Assembly: GCF_000308875.1 (NCBI RefSeq)
Contig: NZ_BAGL01000123.1
Span: 62,001-126,000, forward strand
DNA length: 64,000 nucleotides
Origin: Nocardia transvalensis NBRC 15921
Lineage (GTDB): Bacteria; Actinomycetota; Actinomycetes; Mycobacteriales; Mycobacteriaceae
Direction: 5' to 3'
Each line of letters begins with the position of its first letter. The first letter of the stretch is position 1. Shown in pieces: positions 49,501 through 61,500 of this stretch. Under the pieces are notes generated by a model. The model was given only the letters and a program-made list of their open reading frames with translations. It did not search any database and was not told where the DNA came from. The position numbers and the translations under genes were made by a program.

Positions 49501-52500
49501 CCCACCCCGAGGCGGCGAGCCGCCTCCTGTATCCGCTTCGTCGTCTCGGGGCTCGTTTCGCGGCGGCCACCGAGAACACTCTTGGCCGTCGATTCGTGGA
49601 CGCCGGTCTCCCGGGCGACGTCCGCATAGGTGGCCCGCCGCAGTGGTCCGCTGCTCAGGTATCGCTCCACTGTCTCCTCGGACAGCGCCGTGGCCAACCG
49701 GCGCGCGAGCCGATGCAGGCTCCGGCGAACCTGCCTCGTCTTCTTCCGTGTCTCCGAAGCGATGTCGGAGACCGAGCGTCGTTGTATCAGGTAGTCCACG
49801 AGTAGGGTCCGTTGGCGGGCGGACGTCGGCAGGGCGGATTCCAGCAGCGCCGGCTCGTGGTCCCACACCGCTTCGATCAGCGTCAACCGCGCTTCGTCGG
49901 TCATCTCCACCGTCGGCATGCCCGCCCGTAGGGCCGGTTCGAGGAGTCCGAGTCGGAGGGCCGCCATGAATATCGGGATTCGTCTGGTCTCACCGAGTTT
50001 CTCGCCGATCGCTGCCCGTCGCGTCACCACCCCTGACACGGAGATGCCCAGGCGGGCCGCGACTTCGGTGTCGGTCAGCCCCTCCGCCATGAGCAGGAGC
50101 AACTGTTTCTGCTCGCGGGAGAGCCCGACCGGACCGGCCGGACGAGGGGACGGGGCGCCCTCGTCGATCATTTCCTGTCGCCTGGCGTTCATCACGGCGG
50201 CGATCACGTTGGCGGCGTCGAATGTCTCCAACGCGCTCTTCTGGTATTTCTCGACCGTCGACGTGCTGAGACCGAGCTCTCCGGCGATCTGCCGGTGTGA
50301 GAGCCCCTGGTAGATCAGGCTCAGGACAGCTCTCTCACGGCTGTACCGGTCGACCGCAACCACGTCGCCCTCGTCCACCGGGGTGACGGTCGCGGTGTCG
50401 GCCGACGACGAACTGCGCGGTGTCGAGAGATCGGCCCGCACGCCCGCGGCGGCGGCGACCGCCGATCCCAGCTCCCGGACAGCCAACCACAGCGCGTGCG
50501 GGTCGTCCGCGAGGACGTTGGTGGGCGCCTGTGCACCGTTGCGCCGTGCCGGCGCGAATGCCTCGACGAGGCGCTGTCTGCGATGCGCCGGCAGTGTGTC
50601 CAACGCCCGCCGCACATCCGCTATCCGCGCCGCGTCCCAGGCCCGCACCAGTGGAGCCGCGGCGGCCAGGTCGGCGCGGGCGAGGAAGTCGCGGACGCGG
50701 CGCCACAGAACGGCGGTTCCGCGTTGCTGCGACAGAACGTTCAGGGCGACGATATCCGTCCACTCCGCGACGGTGTGCGTGCCGATCTGCGAGAAACGCG
50801 CGACCACGGCGGTGCAGACGTCGTCCATCACACCCGGTATCGCCTGCAGCCCGAAACGTTCGATGTGGCGGCCGATCTCGGCCCCGAACTCCGTACGGAT
50901 CAGTGCGGCGGCGCGATCCCGCGCACCGGCGTCGAGATGGCGCCTGATCTGCCGGAGCAGTTCTTCGGGATCGGAACCACGTGCGCCGCCGTTCTCCGGA
51001 GAACCGCGTTCGGCGGATCCGCCCCATGGCGTGGCGGGCGACGCCGCGCCGACCCGCTGCCAGGGGGTGTCCGCGGACCTCGTCGTGTCCTCGCCGTCGT
51101 CGTCGAGGTCGATGGCGACGGGGTCGATGCGGGGGCCCTTCGACTCGCCGTCCGGGCGCTCGGGTGCCGGTGTGGCGGTGTTGATCTCGTCGAGGAGGAC
51201 GTACCCGTACACGTGCACCAAGCCGTCGTCGACGAAGGCGCGTGTTATCACGTAGCGGAGGCCGTGGATGGCGAGGACCTCCGGAACGCCCGTGATGACC
51301 TCGGTGCCGACCATCGGCGTGCCGGCGGGTACGCGGAGGTAACGGCGGTCGGAGTCCTGCAATCGGGCCGACGGGACGGTGCCGATCTCGCCGTGTAGGT
51401 ATCCGTGCTGGGTGTGGACCTTGCCGCGGATGTCGGCGAGATTCTCGGGATCGACCTCGTCCGGTTCGAACGGGGCCACGATCCAGACGTCGTCGCGGGT
51501 CTGATTGGCCATGACCGCGGTGTCGATGTGCACGACATTCCGGGCGGTCGTGTCATCGTCCGCCCGGTCTTCACGCGGCGTGGCCAGATAGGTGTTGACG
51601 GTCGAATAGCCGAACAGGCTGGTTCCCGTCGAATCCCGCTTGGCCCATCGCACCGCGTCGACCCGCTCGGCCGGTTGCCGGGCTACGTCCAAGGTCTTCC
51701 TGGCGTAGGCTACCCCGTCGGCGGGATCGTCGAAATCGACCGCGCCCTGAGACAATTCGGCCTTCGCGACGGCGTGTTTTTCCGCCGTCGAGAGAGCGTC
51801 GAATTCCTCGTCGGACATCGAAGGGCGGTAGTCGAACCGCTGGGTTCCGGTCGGCGGTTCCTGAGCACGGGGTTCGACCCCCTGAGCGCGCAGGCTTTCG
51901 TCGGCTGCGGAGACAAGCGCGTCGAGTTCCTTGAAGCGCTCGACCAAATCGATCGCGTGATCGGTCGCGGCCGCCGATCTCGCACCGGTGCGGCGTTGGT
52001 TCAACAGGCCGAGGTGGAGCAGTTCGAGCGATTTCGCGGTGAACGGCCGCAGCGCAGTGCCCCCCAACTCTCCGAGCCGTATTCGCAAACTGTCGCGCTC
52101 CGCGCGCAATCGGGCCAGCCGCCGCCGATCCCGCACCAGTTCCTGGGCCGAAGGAAGGGAGTTGTCATCGTCGAGGTCGATGGCGACGGGGTCGATGCGG
52201 GGACGGGACGCGGCGGCGTGGGTGGGGGCGGGTTCTGTTTCGACCAAGACTGCCGACCGGTTCAGGATGACCCAGACGTCGGCCGCGCCCGACTCGCGCA
52301 CGTAATACGCGTCGTAGCCGCGGACGGCCGCGTAACGGCCTGGGTCGGAGAGAATTTCCCGCTGTGTGCGCAGGCTCGCGCGGCGGCTCCGCACATCTGT
52401 GGTCTGTTCCCGAGCGGCGAGTGTGCTCTCCTCACTGTCGAGAAGGGCGATCTCCGTGTTCATCTCGGCCCGTAGATCGGCAAATCCGATCGTTCGCGCA

Positions 52501-55500
52501 CCCGGCCGCAACGCCATCCGGGTGACACCTTCGGGTTGCTCGTCCGCGTAGCCGAGTGCTACTTCGCGATCGGTGCTCGCATAGATGCCGGTACCGAAAG
52601 AAGAACTGGTGGGTATGCCGGTCAGATAGCGGCCGCCGGTGAACGCTTCGGTGTAGCGCGAATCGCGCATGCCGCGGAACAACTCCTGGCACCCGGCGGC
52701 GACGGCGGCATCGATCACCCCCGGTTCGGCCGATGCCGGCAAGGAATCGAATCCCTGGGCTCGGGCTATATAGGTCATGGCCGGATCCTCGATGGGATCC
52801 TCTTCGCCGACCGGTGCGGCGGCGACCTCGGAATCGGCCGCATGATAGTTCAGCAGGTGAAGCAGATCTCGGCCGCGAGCCGGCCCCTCCGTGTCCTGCG
52901 CATTCCTGGCGGCGGCATCGTCCGGCCGCTGCGGAGGAGTTGTGGTGTCGCCGTCGCTCTGTGTGGGTGTGGTTCGGCTCCATGGGTTCTCGGTGGCAGA
53001 GGCGCCTCCTGAGGCATCCTCGGACTCGGACTCGTCGTCGGCGAGGTCGATGGGTACGGGGTCGATGCGGGGGCCGGAATTTCCGCCCTGCTTCCACGGC
53101 GATGATGGTGCTGGGGAGTTCGGTTGGGGTGCGACCCGGACGAATGAGGCGGCGACGGTGATGTCGTCATCCGTGCCTTCTTCGATGGCGGTTCGGACGA
53201 GCGCGCGGAGGGCTGCGGGCAGGTCGCCAGGAGTTCGTGCCAGCGATTCGAGGAGGACGGCGGCGATGGGCCGGGGGTCGTCCGGGCTGATCGCACCCCA
53301 CATGCCGTCCGTCGTCACGAGGAGAACGCCCTCGCCCGATAGCTCGTCCAGCGTCTTCGTGTGCGACTCCAGCCCATCCAGGGGTCGGCCGAGGCTGTAG
53401 CGGAGTCCCTGGGCGATCGGGGAGTGTTCCGCCTCCTCGCGCGACCACCCGAAACTGGCCATCACATCTTGGACCTTCGAGTCGTCCCTGGTCAGCTGGA
53501 CGGGCGGGCGTCCGTCGAGCGGTACCCAGTACGCGCGGCTGTCGCCCACCCAGTCCACCGTGACTTTGCCCGCTCCCGCGAGCGTGACCACGATCGTGCA
53601 GGCGGGTGGCTTGCTTGCGCCCGTGTACTCGGACGCCAGGGCGAGGACCGCGTCCTGGGCGGCGGCCACGGCTCCCCGCACCACCGCCGGCGGATCGAGC
53701 GTGCCGTCCCGATCGGCTTGCCGCAGGGCCGCGATGATGTGGTCGTGTGCGGCCTGCTCGGCGGCGGCGGAGGCGCGTTCGCCGCCTGCCGGTTTGGACG
53801 TGCCGTCGCTCACGATGATCGCGGTGTACTCTTCGCCGCCGACGGTCGTCGTGAGCAGGGCGAAATCGTCTTCGTTCTTGTCGTGCAGCCCCTTATCACT
53901 CACTGCTGCAACCGAACCCACGCTCTCTTGCCGCAGGTTCGCTTCCACGTACTGCCGCGAGGTCCGGCCCGTGTCGGTAAGCGGCGTCGGCGTATCGGTT
54001 CCGGCGACCGGATCGGCGGCAACGTAGGTGGACCGTCCCTCGGCGACCGGCTGGACCGGGCGATCCTGAGGCGCGTGATCCTGTGGTGCGCCGAGCCTTT
54101 CCGCGATATCGCGAATCGCGCGGTCGGCTATCGCGTGGTTCTCGGTGGCCTGGGCGACCAGTTGTTCCCGCTCGGTCGCCGCCGCGACACGGGTGGCGGC
54201 TTCGTCGCGGGCTTGCCCGGCCGCCAGCAGTTCCGAGACGGCGCGGAAGTGATCGACCAGCAGTGTGAGCCGTGCCGGGCTGATCTTGGCTCGATCGGGA
54301 TTCTCCGCGAAGGCCAGCAGGCGCTCCAGATGCTCCGACATATTGCTCAACATGTCGTAGCGCCGCGTGGCCTCGGCCTGCGTCTCGCGGTCGGCGGTAT
54401 CGGTCTTCTCGACCACACCGCTCGCCCACGCCACATCCGCGAAGATCGCTTCGGCCACCTCCCGCAGCCGCCGGAGTTCGCCGGGGCGGAAGTCTTCCGA
54501 TGGCCGTCCCGGGCTGTCCTCGGGCGGCGCATGGAATCTGTCCCAGACGTCCGAGAACGCGGCGAGCGCCGTTCCCAACCGGATCTCCGTGGCCTCCTGC
54601 CGCGCCCGCAGGACGGCGGATGTCCCTTCTCCCAGGCCCTCCTGGTACGCGGCGGCGGCCGCCTCGTCCGAGCGTCGCAGCCACCCCGACACCTGATACG
54701 CCAACTGCTCGAGCCACCGCAGCCGCTCTTCCGCGACCGGCGTGTCCCCTCCGCGCCGCGCCGCCAGCAACTCATCGAGCAGGCCGACCACACGATCCAG
54801 CATCGGATCGGCCGCCGCGCCTCTCGTGGCGAAAGCAGCGCGAATCGATAGCAGGTGCTCGATATCGAAGGCCTCCGGGGCGGTCGTTTCCCTGTCCCTG
54901 CCGTGTACCGCCTCGAGTCCGGCCGGTGCGAAATCCGGCCCGGCCTCATCGAATTCGAACCAGGTCACGGTCGATCCGGCCGACTCCTCCTGACCGTATC
55001 GGTGCGCCAGGAAATGGAGCTGGCCCAGGGGAGCATCTTTCCAGTACTGCGCCGTGGACGAGGGCGGGGCGTCTCCGGGGTCGGCGACGGACACCCGCAG
55101 CGTTCGATTACCGACTGGGCCTTCGGTTGCCAACGTGAACTGGGCCCCGCCCCAGAGAGTGACGTACATCGAGGCGATGAAGCCGGCCATGTGCACGGTG
55201 GTGCGAGCGTGTTCGCGGTTCGCCCAGCCCTGCATCAGGATCCGAATCCGATCGCGCAGCGCGTTCGCCTGCTCCGCGTCGGTGGCGACGTCGCCACTGG
55301 GCCGCATCGACAGGCGGAGGTCGCCGACGGCGGTCGCGGACCGTTGTACCGCCTGAACCCGGCCCGGCCGAGACGGGCGCGGCGACGACTCGTCTCGGGA
55401 GCCGACCGGAACCGATCCGGCCTGCCAGGAGGATTCCTGCCCCACATGGAGTACAGCGTCGGGGCGCCAACCGGATTGTCGAGGTTCGCTTCGGCCGATA

Positions 55501-58500
55501 TCGGCGGCGAAGGTCGTGTTGCGCACGCCGAGCCGCTCCGCCGTCCTCGCGACGACCCCCCGGCCGTCTATATCGAACCCGCGCAACTCGACCGATATCG
55601 TCGTATGGCCTTCGGCTCGGAGCCGGGCGTTCACGGACGGCGTGAAACAGCCGGTCGCCTTCGCCCAGACCCGCTGGTCATCGATCAGGTGCAGGGATCC
55701 GATCAGGACGGCGACCTTACCTCCTGGATTGTCACGGGCGATTCGGGCGATCGTTCGGGCCATGTGCGCTTCCCGAATGTCCCGCCGCGGGTTTCCGTGT
55801 GGCGAACTCGGATTGCGCACGTCGACCGGGACGATCGTGATCCCTGCCGCCGCCATCGCCGCGACTACCTCGGTCCATCCGCTGTTGATTCCGGGACCTG
55901 CCTGGACCCCGGCGAGGTCGGCCGGCAGCCCGGCGTTCAACGCGTCGAAGGCCGGATGCGGTGGCGCCTCGATGCAGTAATGGGTCACACCCGCCGCGCG
56001 CATCGCGGCGGCCTGGGTTGCGAGGAATGCCCGGCCGGACGCATGCGTATGGGCCTCGCCGATCAACACGACCTGCGCGCCTGCGGTCCACTTCTTCCAG
56101 TCCACCGGTCGCCGACGCCGCAGTGCCGCCTCGTACTCCCGATCGACAGGTGAAAGATCCTCGGCGGCACGGCGGTACGACTGCTGTTCCAGCTGCTCCG
56201 CGACGTCGTCGAGGACGAAGATCGGCGAGCCGTCCTCTGTGGTGACCACCAGCTCCGGTTCCAAGTCCCCGTACGCGGCCCGCGCATCGGGGTCCATCGC
56301 GCGCCACGCTCCGATCACCGTGGCGAGGACACCGTCAGGGGCGACACTCGCGGCGCTTTCCGCACCGTCCGGAACGGAACCTCGACCGGCGGGCGGAGTC
56401 GCGGCGTTCGATGGACCGTCGTCGAGTGCTTCGTCGACCGTGCGGCCTTTCAGCAGCGCCTGCATCGCGTACACCGGGTGGGTAGGGTCGGCGGGTGCGG
56501 CGTTACCGAACGAATTGGCCGCCTCGGCCATCGCCTCCACGGGATTGAAGACCGCCCGGCGGCCCCACTGATCCGGCTGCGGGTGGTGTTCGTCGCCGGG
56601 ACGGTAGGCGGCGTTTCTCGGCTCTTCCTTCCACGCCGTGCTGTATTTGTCGAGCTGGTTCAACCAGTGGTCGAAACGAGCGTCCGCCGGCAGGTGTCCC
56701 CGATTACGCAATCCCACGAAGTATTCGTGCAGGAAGCCGAACGCTCTGGGGACGAGCTGATTCCGATAGTCTGCCCGCCGGTCGAACCGGGCGTCCGCCG
56801 GGAGGGCTCCCCGACGTCGCTGCTCCACAAGCTGTGCGTAGAGAGCGGGATCGATCGACGTCGGGATCCACATCTGAGTCTCGACCGCGTCTCGTCCGTG
56901 CGCCAGCTCGTGGCGGAGGGTGTCGTAGACCGGATCGCCTGTCGGCGCTGCGGCGAAGCCCTCCTCGACATCGACGGCTCTGGTGGCCGCGAAACGCTCG
57001 ATATCGGCGAAGTAGGTCTCGTTGAGGAAGATGACGAGTTCCGAGGTCCCCAGCACCGGAATGGCGAGGGCGTAGGTCGATTCGTCCATGGGCGTGACCA
57101 CGATCGCCGCAGGACGCGCGCGCGGATCCTCGCCCAGCGCGTCGGTCACCGCATTACGGATGGATACGGCGGTTTCGACCGTGATCCCGGGCTTGTCCAG
57201 CCCCAGCACTTCGATCTTGAAGGTCTTGAACAGCTGGGCGGCGATCGCCTGATTGACATCTCGGTCGGTACCCACAATCGGTGAGCCGGGCTCGCCCTCG
57301 CGTGGACCTGCTAGGCCGGAACTGCTGTCATGGGTGTCGTCGAGATCGATAGCGACGGGGTCGATCCGGGGGCCGGAACTCGAGCCCGGATCGGTGGCGG
57401 CGTTCTTTCTCGCGCCTCGGCTGTGGGCTGTTGCGACATCACCCGCGGGAGGCGTCTCCCAGTATTCGACGGAGTGCTCGATGGTGTTCTTGTCGCTGCT
57501 GAAGGTGATTCGCCGGACGGCGACGGTGCTCATGGCGATCACGAGCTGGGTGCCGCGCCCGCCCTCGCGATCCGAATTCTGTTCGCTGTCGGTCCATGGC
57601 GGTAATTTCTCGGCGGTTCCGGGCGCCATATCGTTCTCGACCCTGATACTCACCGTGCGGTCGGCCCCGGTACCGGACACGGTGATCTCGACGACTTCCA
57701 CCGGCGTGAGGTTGTGACGGCGCGCGTTGCTTCGCAGGTGCGTCTGGGCATTGGTGACCAATTCGCTGACAGCCAACCTCACGGCGTCGAGCACGTCGCG
57801 GCCGAGTCCAGGATGCGCCTCGCCGAGCCGTGCCGCGATCGCGCGCCACTCGTCCAGCCCGCGCTGGTCTGTTTGAGCCTCGCTCACCGTCCTTTCTCCG
57901 AATGCCTCCATCAGGCTGTCGAGATCGGGTTCTGCCGACGGCTCCACGGTCGTCTCGCCGTCCCCGTACATCTCCAGCAGGCGATCGGTATCGATCGCCT
58001 TCGACGACCTCGCGACGGGTTGTCGAGCAGCCCTTTCCACTGGACCCGGCGTCGGCCCGAGCCGCCAGTCGACTTGCACGTAACTGCGGTCACCCGTGAC
58101 GTCGACGAGCCGGACGTGTAGTTGCCCTTCGGTGAGTTCGGCGGCGACGGAGATGTTTCCCTGCCCCCACCGAATGGACGCGGAGACGGCTTCGGCGATT
58201 CGGCGGATGTAATCGGGTTCCGACCAGCCGTCGAGCAGCGCGCCGAGTCGGTGTTCCACCAGTTCGGCTTTCTCGTTGTCGCCGGCGACGATATCTGTGA
58301 CGTGGACATCCGGCCCCGGGGATTCGTCGTCTTCGTCGAGATCGATGGCGACGGGGTCGATGCGGGGGCCGGGCGTCGTCCGCCCGTGGTCCTCGTCAAC
58401 CGACGTGGTGGGATCGAGTTCGGCGAATGCGGTCCGGAGTTTCGGCACGGCCACGCCGAGGATGGCCTCGACTCGTTTCGATGAGATTCCCAGACGTCTC

Positions 58501-61500
58501 GCTACCCGTGTCAGCGGGAGCGCCTCGTAGAGATGCAATCGTACGACGTGTTCCGCCAGTTCGTGGTCGGGCAGATCCGACAGCGCCCGGCGCAGTGTGG
58601 CCGAAATACTCTCGGAGAGTGGCTGAATCGCGGCCAAACGCTGTTCGAGAATCGCGCGCGCTCGGGAGATCTGGGAGAGTTCGAGGTTCAGCGACTGCGC
58701 GGCCTGGGTGTCCGGGATCGAATCCGGTTCGTCGAAGGACCGCAGGTACTTCTCCACTCGGATGACGAGCTTCCGGGTGCTCGCGTCCATGTCCGGGAAA
58801 CGGCGCTCGAAATAGTCGTCCATGCAGGCATATCGGGCGGCCGACCATGCCAGGTCGTTGAAATCGTCGACCGGTGCGAAATTCAGTATGGCGATGGATA
58901 TTTCGTGAGCGGCCAGTTGCGCGAGATCTTTGCGGTGCTCGTTCGATTCGGCCCAGCCCGGAGCCGAGGCCCGGGCGATCCACGCGTATTTATTGAATAT
59001 CTCAGCCTGGAGTTTGCCTTCCTCGCGAGATCCCGGCCGGGTGGCGACCAATTTCCAGAACAGGTTCTGCACCGCCGGATCGACTACCTTGGCATTCGGG
59101 CGCGCATAGAAGCGCTCGAGTGCTCTTACCAGTACCTTGTTCGGGAGTCCGAGGTTGTCCCGCAATGTCCGGAGCGCGACGACTCGCGGCTTCGACAGGC
59201 CCCGTTCCATACGAGAGACAGTGGATGGCGCTGTTCCCGCGCGATCGCCGAATGTTGCCTGCGTCATATCGAAATAGCGTCGCAGGGCCTTCAGCCATTG
59301 ACCGATCGAGGTATAGCGGGGATCATCCGGGTCCGGCAGCTTACTCGGCACGGGTGGCGGCGGCGGAAAGAGTTTCCGTAACCTTGCCTGTCGGCGATCC
59401 GGTGTGGATTCTCCCACTCGGGAGTCGACTTCGGTAATGGCGAGAGCCACCATCTCCGAACGGGTTTTCGCACCCAGCACGGCGCGAATGTCTCTGAAAT
59501 ATTCTCCCACTGCTGCGGGTGTTCGTCCGATGAGTTTCGCAATTTCAGGATTGGCTCTACCTTCGGCCGCAAGCTCGACGAGAGCGATATCTCTCGGGCT
59601 CAGTTCGGTTGCGGCCGATTCGCTGTGCGGGCTGTCGACAATCCCTCTGCGTATCGCCTCCGCTACTACTCGTGGCCCCCGGCTCGGTACGCCGAACTGC
59701 TTGGCCACGGCAGCCAATTCTCGCTCGGCCGTTTTGGGTGGTTCGTGCCACCGGTTGTCTATGGCGCTGCTCACCCATCCTCGGGCGAGCAGTTGCAGCA
59801 GTTCGACCTGCCGTGCGGTGAGCTGGTGATGTTCTCCGCCGTCCTCGTGGCGCTCCGCTGATCCGGCCCGGGGGCTCGAATGCACACCCTGTTCGGCGGC
59901 GACGGCGACCACGAACGCCTGCACGGCGGACCACAGTGCGTGGTCCCGCGCCACCACGGTGCCTGGAGACACCCGTTGTGCGGCATCGCCGGCCCGGAAG
60001 CGCCCAAGCCTCGCGCGCTGCGTGTCGTTCAGTGCCGCCAGGGCGCGTCGCAGTTCCGATGTCGTCGCCTCGGCCAGCGGTTGCCGGAGTTCCTCAGCGC
60101 CGCCGGCTTCGGTGAAAATTTGCTGGATGCGCTGCCGCAGCCGCGCGAACTCGGCGTGCTTGGGCATGAGGTTACGCGCAATGAACACCACCCAGGCCTC
60201 GACGTCCCGGTCGGGGATCTGGGCGAGGCGATCGACACTGGCGGCAAACGCTTCGTCCGCGATTTCCTGTGCCACTCGCGGTTCGGCGAAAGCTGTCGAT
60301 ATCCACCGAAACACCTTGTCGCCGAACTGGCGCCGCAGCACAGCGATTGCCTCGTCTCGGCGACCCTGTGCGACGTATCGCTCGAGCAATTGCCGAAAGG
60401 CGGTTCTGGGCACGCGTGCGCCAGGCGATCCCAGGGCGGGTGCCGGTGCGACGCCGGACGCCTCGGAGTCGTCGCCGATGTCGATGGCCGCGGGATCGAT
60501 TCTCCGCGTCGGTGTTACACCAGATTGCTCCCACAGCTCCGGCGGAAGTGCCGACCTGCCCTTCCATCGCTCCTGTGCTTTCGCCGCGGCCGAATTCCTT
60601 GTCGGTCGAGCAGGGGCGGGTTCGATGGATTTGCGGTGCTCACCTTCGAGCCGGGACAGTTCGTTGAGGACGAAGCCTTGGGGCCCACCGGGTCTCAGGA
60701 ACGGGTATGCGTCGGTGGCGCGAGCCTCGCGGTCCTGGGCCGACATGGCGCGCCACGCCCGGGCGAGTTGCTCCGCGGTGCCGCCCGGGGCTGCGCTGGG
60801 CCGGAAGGTGGAAGCGACCGGGGCGAGGCCGGGATCGTTCGCGCGCCTGGCGGCAAGGGCGTTGCGGCGCTCGGCATTTCGCCAGACCTCGGCGACCGGG
60901 ACGCCGCGCAGCAGCGCCTGGAGGGCGTAGGCCGGGTGGGTGAAGTCCTTCGGTGCGCTCCGGCCGAAGGCGTTGTTCGCCTCGGCCAGCGCCTCCGCCG
61001 GGTTGAAGACGGGCCTCTCGCCGAGGTCCGTTTTCGATCCGGGCTCACCCTCGAGTATCCGTTCGTAGGAGCCGGGGTCGAGTAGTTGCAGCCACGTCCG
61101 GTAGAGCGGTTCGAGCTCGACCTCGCCGTCCTGGAGCGACAGCCCCGCGTGTCGCGCCCACCGCTCGAAGGATTGCCGGCTGTCGAATCCGTTTCTCCAG
61201 GCTTCGAAGGCCGCGAACAGCCGATCGTCCGGGCGCTGCGCTTTCTTGCCGCGGCTGTAGGAGTCGAGCTGGTCCATCCACTCGTCGAACTGGGCGTCCC
61301 GGGGAAGGGAACCGGCCGCCTGCAAGTCCTTGAAATGCGAATACAGGAAGCCGAATGCCCGCGCCTCCACCGATTTCGCGTACTGGCCGAGCCGAGCGGC
61401 ACCGTCGCGCAGGTGCGACATCTCGTGGCTGATGGAGTCGTACACCGGGTCACCGGTCGGCGCATTCAGCTGTCCCTTGCGAACCTGCTTGTCCATGGCG

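Larger units (their letters stand above)
31630..60510 (-). repeat. Twelve copies of the RIDPVAIDL linker
   Basis: Near-identical ~16-residue linkers, core RIDPVAIDL plus Asp/Glu run, occur at about 60468-60510, 58322-58372, 57333-57380, 53025-53082, 52161-52205, 51093-51140, 44558-44608, 41770-41820, 39273-39318, 37255-37305, 33481-33525 and 31630-31653. Usual flanks are Gly/Ser-Pro before and an acidic run after. Variants include RIDPAAIDI (first), RIDPVPIDL (fourth) and RIDPVAISL (eleventh). Every copy lies between recognisable modules and never inside one. Many are preceded or followed by (S/T)PW(Q/K/S). Confidence 0.9.

Noticed and set aside
31630..60510. CRISPR-like regularly repeated DNA from the linker sequence
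   Set aside because: Copies are 0.8-6.5 kb apart, in frame, and vary at codon third positions; they are protein-coding linkers.
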